Assembly (NCBI GenBank): GCA_051530055.1
Contig: CM121342.1
Location: 12,338,001-12,402,000, forward strand
From: Neoechinorhynchus agilis
Taxonomy: Eukaryota; Acanthocephala
DNA length: 64,000 nucleotides
Direction of reading: 5' to 3'
Shown: positions 21,848-32,880 of the stretch, one piece after another
Layout: each line of letters opens with the position of its first letter
Numbering within the stretch: position 1 is the first letter of the stretch
Notes under the pieces: generated by a model
Told to the model about the DNA's origin: nothing
The model's input: only the letters and a program-made list of their open reading frames with translations
Database searches by the model: none
Position numbers and translations under genes: made by a program

Positions 21848-24800
21848 GGTATATCGCACCAATATTTTTTCGCATACATAGACCTCTTCATGAAACGGAC
21901 ATTTCTGGATTACCTGAGAAAAGAAAAGTATCTAAAACTGGCAGAGAAATTGAAAGGTATTGAAAAAATTTATACGTAAATAATTTTTTTACACAGGAGA
22001 TGGAAAAATCAATTATCTTCAAAAAGGCGCAGTCTTACACGAATATTTATATACGTATTTCTCAAACAAATCATACTTGCGACATTCCTCAGCGTATTAG
22101 AGGTACGCATATCCTACCGCGTTTCAAACTGTATCACTCATAAATTCATAATTTCTGATTACATGCTGTTGGCGCATTTCAACGTTTTTTATAAGCCGTT
22201 GCACGGGTAGTACCGAATCACAGATGGCCACTATGCTTGAGTCAAGAAAATCGATTTCTTTTAGAACTTCAGTCCCACGCCTTTTATCGTTATCAAAATT
22301 AGAATTAACTTATATATTGAAAGGTCCAGTATGGATGTACCAGTTCTTCTAAATTGGGAAATTTGTTCTAACGATTTATTTGTTTTGTCTCCTCAAATAG
22401 GCCATATTTCTTCTCGCAATGATCCCATTATTCGGTCGAATATTGCAATATATAAAGGGAGAACTCACAGACAATCGTGCAGCCGTCTTCTTGGTATCTC
22501 ACATTTCATTATATCACGCAAGTTCACTCACGAGTTGCTGGTCGCTGCACGAATCACTATGTCTTGGCTTCGAAGCAAGAGCGGCTTTTATGAGATTGGT
22601 CTATGCAAAGGTCAGTAATTTTGAAAATGATAAAATTGCGCAATTCCTTTTCTTCACATTCTAGTGCTTAAGGCTTTCTCTTCATCAATGCAATCGAATC
22701 GAATCGGGATATCTTAGCAGTCTCATAAGCACCGATAGCTACTCGTTTGATACGTTCGCACAATTCGGTGTTCGAGTTCTTGGAGGCATCGTGAGATTTA
22801 TTGTGGTATTTACATTTTGCTACGTTTACATTGACACGTTTGCTGCGATCGCAATATGCGTATATTTCATTGCCTATGCACTTATACCTATCTATCTGAT
22901 TTGCTTACGACTAATTAGGTTAGCGAATGAACGTTTTGAACCGGGTTTAAATTCTTTGCAGGAAACACATAAACCGGAAAGTAGATGAGAGACTTCGCAA
23001 TCTCGCGATATATTGCCGATTCGCTCAAACCTTCAAAATGTGTTGTTTAGATACAGTTATCTATAAAGTGATGCGCCGATTACATAAAAAGGAGACGTTC
23101 TTATGTGCGTTGAAAAATCTCGTGGAAGCGAACTCTTGTACGCTGCCAGCGTTATTTCACTCATTTATCACACTGACGTATATTGTTACAAGTTTTAAAG
23201 CTCACGGCAAGCTTCCAAGCGGAGTAAATGTGTTTCAATTGATGGCTGTATCTCCCGTTTTGCGACTTAATTTTGGGAGCGATGCAATTCGATTCTTTAC
23301 TCGTTTCTCCGAAGTGAAACTCGCCATTGAGAGATTGCAGGTACGGTTTGTTTATTCATATCAAAAAAGATTTACATTTTTATTCAGAAACTGGCCGAAG
23401 ATGTTGATCTTAATTGCAATCATATAATTCGTCAACCGGAAAGCGTTAATAATGATTCTCACTATGCCATAGAATTATCGTCTTTAACTTCATCGTGGGA
23501 CAATGAGGTATTTAGCTTTGCATTCTTTATTCCTTTAAACATTCAATTTATTCTATGTAGGCTTCTTTCATCAATCTAAGAAATATTTCTTTAACCATTG
23601 AAAAAGGAACTTTGACTTACATTGTCGGTCCGTCCAAATCAGGGAAAACATCACTGCTCTGCTCAATACTGAACGAATGTCGAATTGTAAGCGGTATTGT
23701 AAACATCCGCGGAAGCGTATCAATTAGCACCCAAACTCCATGGCTGTTTCCCGGCACAATTCGACAGAATATAATTTTCACCGCGAGACCGAATGTTGAG
23801 CGGTACAAGGCGGTTATCTATGCCTGTTGCTTAATTGAGGTTTATTATTTTATTACAAACACTATAACGAATCGCCTTCCTGTTCAGGATTTAAATGCTC
23901 TACCCGAAAAAGATCTCACTATGATCGGTGATGGAGGAAGCGGTTTAAGCGGTGGACAAAAAGCAAGAATTTCATTGGCCAGAGCGATTTACCAAGACGC
24001 AGACGTGTATCTTCTTGATGATTCTTTGACTGCAGTCGATTATAAAACGCGGGCGCATATTTTAAAGCAGTCAGTATTTTCTTTTAATAATTTCAAAAAG
24101 AGTTCAATCGAACTTAATGTAGTTGCATTCGAATATTCCTAAAAAACAAAACCGTTCTATACTGTGCCTCCAGGGTTCTGGACGCCGGTCGTGCCGCTAC
24201 GGTCGTAACTCTGAAGGACGTTAGTGAGCCTATGATTTCTTTAGAGCAGCCAAATCGATATCTTAGGGTTTAATCGACTGTATTTACGAACAAGCTGCTT
24301 CAAACTCCGATGAGGATTCTGATTCACCGCGCACTCAGCAAGATTACGATTTCGAATTAATCACTCTGGACAAAGTGGCTCGGCGATACTCGATGTGTTC
24401 ACAGCATGACAAATTCGAAACAAACGGATTTGCCCTCAAGCCAAAAACAATGGACACTCTGGGCTGGCTTAAACTTCTGCGAAAATTATTTACACCGAAC
24501 AAAATTGGAACCGCAATTGTTCCCTTTTTGATTCTATTTTGGTGCGGATCACATACTTTTCGCATACTGTCGGAATACTGGCTTTCTCGCTGGCTCTCAG
24601 CTGAAAACGGAAATAGCACAAAGCAGTTTAGTGACAACACGTATAAGACTTTCTACCTAGGTTTACTAATTATGAATTGATTTGGTCTTTACTGGTATTT
24701 ATAGGTTACCTCTTAGGATTTGTCATCTGTGCTGGTTCGGTTCTACTTATCATCACTAGCCTGATTGGCTACGATACATTCCATGCTCATTCAAAAAGCT

Positions 24801-27056
24801 TAGCAAAAGTGATGGGATCGTACTCGTTTATATTCGAGAAAGTACTGCGAGGTTTGCTTTGAAGTATTCTGAGAGATGAGATTATATGCTTTAAAAAGGT
24901 GTTACGTTCAACCGATTGTCGTTCGATATCGGAGTTATGCAGAATTTCGTTCCCATTTCAACTTATTCGATGGGACAAGTTAAGTACAAATTTTATTGTA
25001 TTTTAGGTCGCTTGCCGATACTTGAGAGAGATCATTAAAGACGAATTTATTTCGACTCATTTAATCAGTCATATCAATTTAATTAATTAAGTGTTTTTCA
25101 AGTGTGAATAAAACGCTTGAACAAAATTGCGGTTTTTTATTACTTTAAATTATGGAGGCAAACGATTAATGATATTATGTTTTTAGCGTAAAAACCTTTT
25201 CTGTAAGCAAAAATAACTGTAGGTAATATGTGAGGCGCATTAATTATTCTTTTATCAGGATAATAACGATAATCAACCATACTGAGCTCCTCTTGCCTTT
25301 TCCTCCCTTTAATTTCAAACTGTCTTCGAAATTTGCTAAACGACAAAGTATCTTTTTAGGAAGCTTCATTAATCTCCGCATTTATGATCTACATTTGCTG
25401 CATCTGTCCGGTAGCGATCGCGTTCGCAGTGCCGGCGATTTTATCTATGGCTTTCTTGGTATATCACCAAATAAATCTAACGGCCGCAGGATATCAAATG
25501 GAATCGGACAGTAAGACTCATGCTAGAAATAGAAAGCTCATTCTCGGTACATTCATGTTGTAGCTCGAACAAACATACTAACCCATTTGGTGGCAACTCA
25601 CCAGGGTCTCGTATCCGTTCGAGCATCCAAAGCTGAAGATGAAATGATATCGGAGTTCGAGTATACAATTGGTATAAGCGTTATTCGATGCATGAGAATA
25701 TTTTTCGATACAATCGCTTTAGATACCAACAATCAGCTGCGGTACACGCTAATTTTGCTTGATCGAATAGCTCAAATTGCTGTTGATTTGGTTGTTCTCT
25801 TAGTCATGCTGGTGACTACAAGTGTTTTCTTGTTTTTCTATAACGGTCAGCTAATTTCAATTAATTAAAAAATCAAGTAATGAGAAATCGTAAAAGGGAA
25901 AACCGAGGTCGGACAGCTGGCAGTGACATATACAATAGTGGTAGCTGAAATCGCTCGTTCTTTTATTCAAGAGGCTCAACTAAGTATTAATTACGTTCGT
26001 AAAAGCATCGCTTGTCGAAGAAATAATCATCTACATTATTGATAGTTGCTATCAGCCGCTAGAGTTTTCGATCTTTATGATGCTGTACAAGAACCGAACA
26101 CCGGATCAGAGGATGAAAGCGAAATACCTCCCTATGTTGATAACTCAATCGAATTAATCAACGTCCGTTTCAAGTATTTTACAGATCTTCCCATGGTTCT
26201 GAATGGCCTAGATCTACGGATTGAGCCCAGATCTAAGGTTATTATGCGCTTAAGTACTTTCTATAGATTTTCAACACTGCAAACAAATAGGTTGCTATTG
26301 TTGGACCAACTGGAGCAGGAAAGAGCACAATATTCGGTGCCATACTTAGATTGGGGATTGTGGAAGGAAAGATTATTGTTGGCGGTATTGACACTGAATC
26401 AATGAATCTCCATCAACTAAGACGCAGCATTTCACTACTTCCACAGGTATGACTGATTTTTCACAATACAAAACCACTGAGCTATTTTTAGGAAGCGGTA
26501 TTGATGAAGACTAGTATTCGGCTTAACTTGGACCCCTTTCAAGAAAAGTCGGACACTGAGATTTGGGATGTCCTTCAGAAAGTACTTGCGATTCCTTGTT
26601 AGTTTAAATCAAAGTATAAACTTATAGGTTGGACTGGATAATCGAATTCGGCAATTGAGATTTAGCGATTCAACTAACCAACTCGATTACGTATGCGAAA
26701 GCGAATCGGAATTTGGAATAAGTGAGAGGCAGTTATTGTGGTTGGCGAAGATACTTCTAGAAAAGAAATCAATTGTTCTGATTGACGAGTCCAGTTCCAA
26801 AGTCGACCAGGAAACACAGATTCAGATTCAAGAGATTATAAATACCGAGCTAAAGGAAAGTACGGTTATCAGTATAATGCACAAACTCGAAGATGCAATC
26901 AATAGCAATGTAGTTATGCTTGTGAAAGACGGAGATTTGGTCGAAAGTGGAACGCCATCAGAGTTGTTGGCGAACGAAAACTCCATCTTCTGTCGGATGG
27001 CGAGCACTGGTGGCAAATATGCTGAGGCTACAAGGATGGATCATGTCGACTACTAA
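21848..27056 (+). CDS. ABC transporter, MRP/ABCC type
   Basis: A full ABC exporter of the MRP (ABCC) layout in about 15 exons with introns mostly 45-55 bp. Order: N-terminal segment (RIHRPLHETDISGLPEK); first membrane domain, with LGFEARAAFMRLVYAK joined over a 52-bp intron to CLRLSLHQ (22,665); first nucleotide-binding domain with Walker A GPSKSGKTS (23,628), signature GLSGGQKARISLARAIY and Walker B VYLLDDSLTAVD; second membrane domain (24,440-25,860, DIGVMQNFVP); second NBD with Walker A GPTGAGKST (26,305), Q-loop LLPQ and Walker B IVLIDESSSKVD. The second signature is ISERQ instead of LSGGQ. MRPs export conjugated organic anions; the substrate here is unknown. The exact start and the exons around 22,000-22,400 are uncertain. 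Confidence 0.85.
24995..25060 (+). repeat. Family-3 short repeat inside ABC gene
   Basis: TTTTAGGTCGCTTGCCGA..GATCATTAAAGACGAATTTA matches the 11,522 and 34,971 copies. It sits between the exon ending DIGVMQNFVPIS..GQ and the next recognisable exon at about 25,360, so in a larger-than-usual intron (roughly 380 bp) of the transporter. Confidence 0.7.
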
Positions 27057-27960
27057 ACAAATTTAGTGTCTTTGCAGTGGTTAATACTCGAAGGCGTAAC
27101 CATAATTAAATGCTCTTGAATGATTTGTGTATATTTTTCGAGAACGGGATAGATATTAACACTTTTATTATGACATTTCTCGTCGCTTAATAGAAACTAA
27201 AACATCTTAAATTCTTAAGAAGTTATTTCCGGTATAGTGAGGTGAAGCGTGAAGTTCCAGCAGCACGTTTGGCTTGCGATCTTTAAGTAGACTTTGCTTT
27301 CGGGGTTGGGATACAGGGCAAATCGCTCAAATAACTACGAAGATTGCTATTAACTAACAACTGAGGATTAGTTTTGTTTTGGTAATTGCCGACAGGCGAG
27401 ACCATGGCGTCTCGATTGTTCCACGGTCGCTCCGCAACGGCAGCGATGGGATGTGCACATCGGTACCTCAAGTCTCAGGCACACTGCAATTCTTATTTTC
27501 TCATCCGAGAGACGGGTACCTACAGAAGCGATTATTATTCATACGCCTCATACAAACACACACAAATCAGTTCTCCAATTCTTTAGTTTATGAGATCCAG
27601 CATGTCCCGGGCCTAAGACAACTGTGAGTTGAAGGACGATCTCTTAAATCCCTCACAGCAGCCTCGAGTACTCTTTTTATTGTCTATTGATAAGTATCCT
27701 TTTCCTACCCCGAGCCTGTAAAAGAGAGATGAGCGTAAAGAAATCACTTACCTCTAGTCATATTTAATATATTAGTGGAATTAATGGGTAAAAAACTAGA
27801 AGAGTTATTGTAAAAGATTGTAAGAATTGAAGAGTTGCATTTAAAATATTTACAGTTAGAATTAAGATTAGAAAAAAAACCAGATTTTAGACAAGAAAAG
27901 TCTTGTTAAAAAAGAAAAAAGGGTTCCGTATCTATATTATTTCTAAAGAGAATACTATTA
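27057..27960. other. Intergenic, with FVP-RT fragment at 27,385-27,545
   Basis: 27,385-27,545 matches 40,530-40,665 of the large FVP-RT copy (GGTCGCTCCGCAACGGCAGC, TCTCAGGCACACTGCAATTC), same orientation (minus). The rest has no gene that I can support. 27,720-27,960 is A-rich and probably the 3' end of the following LINE. Confidence 0.6.
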
Positions 27961-29203
27961 AGCTTATTTAGCAAGATACGAAAAAAGGAAAGCCTATTTT
28001 CAGGGAGCCGGCCTCGTGCGAAAAAAAAATGGAACCCCTTAAAAAGATTTTTAAAACTTTGGAGATAAAAGGAGAAGAGGTGGAGAGCCTTTTTGCTCTT
28101 TTGATGAAGGTAACTGTTTTTGTCAATAGGCTTTTAACGGAAGAGTTGATAAAGATTCTATGATTCTTACAAGGGAAGTCTACACCTAAAATCCTGGAAT
28201 GTGATCTAAAGTTGATATTAAGAAAATTTAAATTAGATGCTAATTCATTAATTAGGAGCTTCCTCGAGACCAAGGTTTTAGCAGGTGGAATAAAGAAAGT
28301 TTTGTTACTAATTACAACCAGATTGGCTTTCCTAAGTTCCGAAGACAAAGAATGCATATAATTAGCTATATTATTAGTTAGGATTGGATATGTTCTAACT
28401 TTACAAAATAGAAATATATCATCCGTATAAACTAGCGGAAATATGGAAGAAGATTTCTTTAATTTTTTTAAAATATATATGAGGACAATTAAGAATAAGG
28501 TGGGCGAGAAGGGAGAGCCTTGAGGAACGCCATACCTAGAGAAAAATTTAGTGTGAGAAGGGTCTACCTCATAATAAAATGACTTAGATTCCATAAGATA
28601 GTTGATTTTGTAGATAATATTTAGAGGAACATTAAGACTAACTAAAGCCTCATAAAGGAAAGAGCGATCCAAGGCGTCAAAAGCCTTATTAATATCCAGC
28701 TGAATGAGAAGTTTTTGTAAATTAATAGCTTCATTCATAGAATTAAGAGAGGATAAAAGCGAACTAACACCTTTACCCCTAATAAAACAATGAAAAAAGT
28801 CAGGTATAAGCTTTCTAGAAACTAAAAAGTCATACAGCTTCCCGTTCACCGCGCTTTCTAAGCAAGAGACAATCGGGTTCTGTATGGATATGACTCTAAT
28901 GTGGGAAGCGTTAAAAATACGTCCTTTCGTCTTGGGAATAAAAAGTTTCTTAACAATATTAATGTTCAGGAGATCATTAAAATCAATTTTCGATAAACGA
29001 AGCCTATTAAAAAATCGATTGATCTCCATAAGAGATAGCAGTAATTTTTTCGGGTGAAGTGCCACTTATATCATAAGCCTTAGAGGATTTAGATTCACAA
29101 GCCTTTAAAAAAGCTTCCACTTCAAAATTCCATGAGAAGGACTTTTGTTTATTTCAATTTCACCTAGCGATATTCACTCAGAAAATTGATTTATATTGAA
29201 AAT

Positions 29204-29231
29204 TTTCGGCCTTTTCGTTGGCCTTCTTCAG
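29204..29231 (-). ncRNA. Hammerhead-type ribozyme-like core
   Basis: Minus strand: CUGAAGA (the CUGANGA box), A, GGCC, loop AACGAAAA, GGCC, GAAA. All invariant core bases are present; one extra A sits between the box and stem II. Stem III is short and AU-rich, and stem I cannot be settled by eye. Penelope-like elements are known to carry hammerhead ribozymes in their terminal repeats. Activity is not shown. Confidence 0.6.
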
Positions 29232-29295
29232 TCAGATCTAGAATGCTTGTAAGTTTTTAAATATGTGAGTAAACTTACAAGCATTCTAGATCTGA

Positions 29296-29323
29296 CTGAA
29301 GAAGGCCAACGAAAAGGCCGAAA
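29296..29323 (+). ncRNA. Hammerhead-type ribozyme-like core (mirror arm)
   Basis: Mirror copy of the core at 29,204-29,231 on the opposite strand, with identical sequence. Transcripts from either strand of the insertion would therefore contain one copy in sense. Confidence 0.6.
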
Positions 29324-31689
29324 ATTTTCAATATAAATCAATTTTCTGAGTGAATATCGCTAGGTGAAATTGAAACAATAATGATTAATTTCTTTACAAA
29401 CTTTTGTTTATAGATAGGAAGTGGAGGAGAAGAACATGCACTAAAAGTATCCGCCATCAAAATAGACTCGATTACTGCAGGATAAGAAATAGAGCCAATA
29501 CAGTTAGATGCTTTTGCCTTCCAACAAACTGGTCTCCTGTTCAAAATACAGGACCAAAAATCCTTACCAAAAGGCTTAAGAGAGATCAGCTTCTTTTTGT
29601 CCAACGAAACTTGATGATAAAACTTAGCCGAGTAAAAAAAATTTCAGAAAGAAGTTTTTAAGAGGGGAGTTATTATACAAATCAGCTTTAACAGCTTTTT
29701 TATAAAACATGTTGGCTCCATGACAAACAGGGGGTCGCTTGATCATAGACTTAATAATTAAATTGTTATGTACAGAGGATAAGATATCATTATTAAAGTC
29801 AGATAAGGAGATAGAAGTATGTGAGTTCATAAAAGATAAGAGATCATTATTAAATTTCGATAAGCTTTGAGGATTAAAAACAAAAGTGTCCTTAAGAGAA
29901 ATGTCATTAGATTTAAAAAGAATGAAGTCACGCCCTAATAATCTCTGTGACTGATGTTGGGAAGCAGGATAGAATAAAATTGGAATTGACTTTTTAATAA
30001 TTGCGCCATCCAAGAAGGTATGTCTATTAGATTTAACATTATGAAAAGGAGATTTAAGGAGCAAAAAATTGTGAAACTTAAAAAAGGAGTCGGGATTTCA
30101 GTAACGGAGGATATGTATAAAAGATTTAGTAAATTTTCCCACATGTCTGGGTTGAATATACAAGTTGTAAATGATAAGAGTAGGAGAGAAAAAGGATGAG
30201 GTCCCATAGAAGGGATTCTTAAAAGAAAGAATTTGCATTGCAAAAGAGATATTTTTAGTTTGAAAGAGAAGTTTAGAAGAGTGAGATTTAAGAATAAATG
30301 TTTGGAGTCCTCCAGAGAAGCCAATATGCTGATTGGTTGATGAGGAGCAAGGGAGAAGAATATAGAATCATAATTATCGAAAAGAAACAATTTAGAAAAG
30401 CCGGTTTCTTGAAAACATAACATATCAAATATACAAGGAGTAAGAAAAACGGGAAGACGCGAAGCCCTAGAGGCATTATATGTAATGAAGGAGAAAGGAA
30501 CGTCCTTAGAATTGGCACAAGTCATTAATTTGATTTAGGACGTTTGGAATCAATAGATTCCAAGTTACGTGAAGATGGGGAGATATTCATTTTAAAATGT
30601 TCACAATCAATTCAGTTTTTTTAGAGAGTTTAGGTTAGGTAATATAGATGATGTGTTAGAGGAAGAGTCCGATACAGAACAATTATCAAGTTTGTAAAGA
30701 ATCCAAGTAAGGATGTCCTTAAGCAAGGAGATTTCTTTACCGGTACCAAGTGAAGTAGAGAGGGAAGATACTAAACTTTCAAAAGAAGATTTTTCCGGAG
30801 GTTTGGGGGGAAGCTTAAAGTTGTAACCATTAGAGGGAGGCTGAGTCTTCAACTCCTTAGAGGAAAAGCCGTCCGGAGATAGGAGTTTGATGAGGATAGA
30901 TTTCTCTATTATTTTTATTATAGTAGACCCACTGCTTCGATGATAAGGAATCGTCAAAGTATTTTTGTGCGAACTTGCAAGAACGCGCAAAGGCTGGATG
31001 ACTTGCCACAGTTTGCACAAGTGGCGGAATCAGAGTGAGAGCAGGATGATTTGTGGTGAGGACCTGCACAAAAGATGCATCTGGGGGGAAATTCACAGTC
31101 CGATTCGTGGTCTGACAGATTATCAAATTATAGTCATTGATAGAGTCCTTATATCGGTCGAAAGTGACCCAGTATGAAAAGAAGCCTCTGTCGGAGTTAG
31201 CCAAACTCTCGGCGACATTGATAGTGGCTGAACATAGGATGGCGTAGGCGGAAGTGGCATTGGGTCTAAATAAATATTTGACCAGTTTAATTCCTAACTC
31301 ATCCTCAATTTTGCGAAAGTCAGCAGAATCCAAGTCTTGAGGAGGATTCCTCATAAGAAAGGTGACTACGGGAAAGGTCAATAGACTGTATGCTTAACTC
31401 CCCCAACATCTTAAAAAAGAGGTCTTTACCTGCCACATCGAAGAAGACAAATAGAATGTGGAATTTAGTCACCGAGAACCTCTTAATCAGAAAATTCATC
31501 GACTTCTCTCGACCACTAGGCTGTAGGTACTTCTCGTAGTAATTACGCGAAAAATACGAGGGGGATTTGGTACCCATGGCTTCCTTGGGAATTTTAATAA
31601 CAAAGTCTACTTTTCTAACCGGACGCCTAAACTTTGATGCGTCAATAGAATGCCACATTATACAATCTTTTCCCGGATTTAGTTGTCGC

Positions 31690-31830
31690 CGTAGAGTACA
31701 TTCTCTGTTAGCGAAACTCCATTCCATGAATGATAAGATGAATGTAAATATATTATTAATTCAACTTGATCTAAGCAAAGCATTCGATGCTTTAGACAAA
31801 AAAATTCTATTAGGTTTAATTTCATTTTAA
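31690..31830 (+). mobile_element. LINE RT fragment, opposite orientation
   Basis: The + strand reads RRVHSLLAKLHSMNDKMNVN, then ILLIQLDLSKAFDALDKKIL, which is RT block A of a LINE related to the 28-kb copy (LLIQLDINKAFDALDRSFL). It abuts the 5' side of that minus-strand LINE, giving an inverted junction. Confidence 0.7.
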
Positions 31831-32880
31831 ATTGTTTTTTAATATGATTTGTATCCCATTGTCGAAATTATTCGGCGAAAACTCGGAAATAAATTGCAAA
31901 ACTATCAAAAGAAAGGAAAAAAGCTCACAGTCGATCACGATTATTTTGCACCATTGTCATAACAAAGTATAAGATTTATGTGCAAAACTGATCATCAGAA
32001 TCGATCGGTTTCCATGGATGTGAAATACTCGTTGGACATCATGTATCAATTAATTAAGATCGCTGTATTGAATTGTCTCTCAATTGCGGCTTGCTTTAAG
32101 TATTGATTTTGAAATTCTTGAAACAAGATTAAAATGTCGATATGTGGGGAGGTACCGAGTTATATGATTAGAAGTGTTATTTAGGTCTTCACCTGATAAG
32201 GAATTTCTTTATTAAATACGTTTCGAAAACCGCGTCTGGTTCAGCATGAATACCTAAATAGCATTTCCAATGTGGGATGGCAAAAAATCAAATATTAATT
32301 CTCATTCCGTAAAGGGATTATATCAAATGCTTTTCATGTCGATGCACGTTTTCTGTTCAACAAATGGTGTTCTAACTGACAATAATAAGACGTATCTCTA
32401 TTTTACGATTTTGTGTAAAGTCAAACATTTTTGTTTTGATCATTTGTTTCGTTCACGAATCTGAGACAAGTAATGGACAGCATAATTGATTTTAAAGCGC
32501 ATATATTTCCTAAAGATAATTAAAAGCTACAAAGGAAGCAACTTTAAATAATGTGCGCATTGAAATGACATAGAGCTTTGTGAAACTGGAGAAAAAACCT
32601 CATTTGAAACTCGTGAATATTTCAAAAAACCTAGATCTTAAAACTTGAGAATTCGTTGGTCATTAGGAGATCTTGTAAAAAGCATCAAAATCCTTTGAGT
32701 AAAACTTATAGTTTAATTTCTCAATAATGTTATACCGCTAAGAAGCTTTTTAAGATTCGGATAACTTTCCTCCCCATTGCGTATAACAATGTTTAATTTT
32801 AAACGCCAAACTGCAATTCTAATCGTCACAAAAATACGCCAACATATCGACGTGTAGGTTTTATAACTTCGATTATATAT
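31831..32880. other. Intergenic region upstream of RING gene
   Basis: No gene seen. It contains the family-2 repeat at 32,175-32,263; the rest is AT-rich. The last 100 bp before 32,881 would hold the RING gene promoter, but no specific element can be named. Confidence 0.6.
32175..32263. repeat. Short repeat, family 2
   Basis: TTATTTAGGTCTTCACC..AAATACGTTTCGAAAACC, closed by ACCTAAATAGC, so the ends form a 10-bp inverted repeat. On the minus strand it reads GCUGAACC-AGACGC-GGUUUUCGAAAC, a stem-loop next to GAAAC. The 40 bp upstream (GTCGATATGTGGGGAGGTAC) also match the flank of the 11,941 copy. Confidence 0.65.

Larger units (their letters stand above)
29152..29399. mobile_element. Hairpin element with two hammerhead-like cores and an 11-bp target-site duplication
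   Basis: Perfect-looking inverted repeat, arms 29,152-29,256 and 29,271-29,375 (105 bp each), loop 14 bp, followed by a 24-bp tail. Flanked by ACTTTTGTTTA at 29,141-29,151 and 29,400-29,410. Removing the insert and one repeat restores the LINE reading frame (..YKQKSFSWNFEVEAF..). Each arm holds CTGAAGAAGGCC..GGCCGAAAA, the core also found at the end of a Penelope-like element at 42,271-42,298. Confidence 0.9.
27961..31730 (-). mobile_element. LINE with ORF1 and ORF2, interrupted by a hairpin element
   Basis: Minus strand. ORF1 (31,727-30,607) includes a zinc knuckle CIFCAGPHHKSSC reached by a frame change. ORF2 starts near 30,525 with an APE endonuclease (SFITYNASRA, MLCFQETGFS) and continues to the RT: LLIQLDINKAFDALD (block A, near 28,690), GVPQGSPFSPTLFL (28,510), and PLVYTDDIFLF (28,430), where the catalytic box is YTDD rather than the usual YADD. 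The RT C-terminus ends at 27,968. A 248-bp element at 29,152-29,399 splits ORF2; the flanks rejoin in frame at the duplicated ACTTTTGTTTA. Some other frame changes exist in the endonuclease part. Confidence 0.85.
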
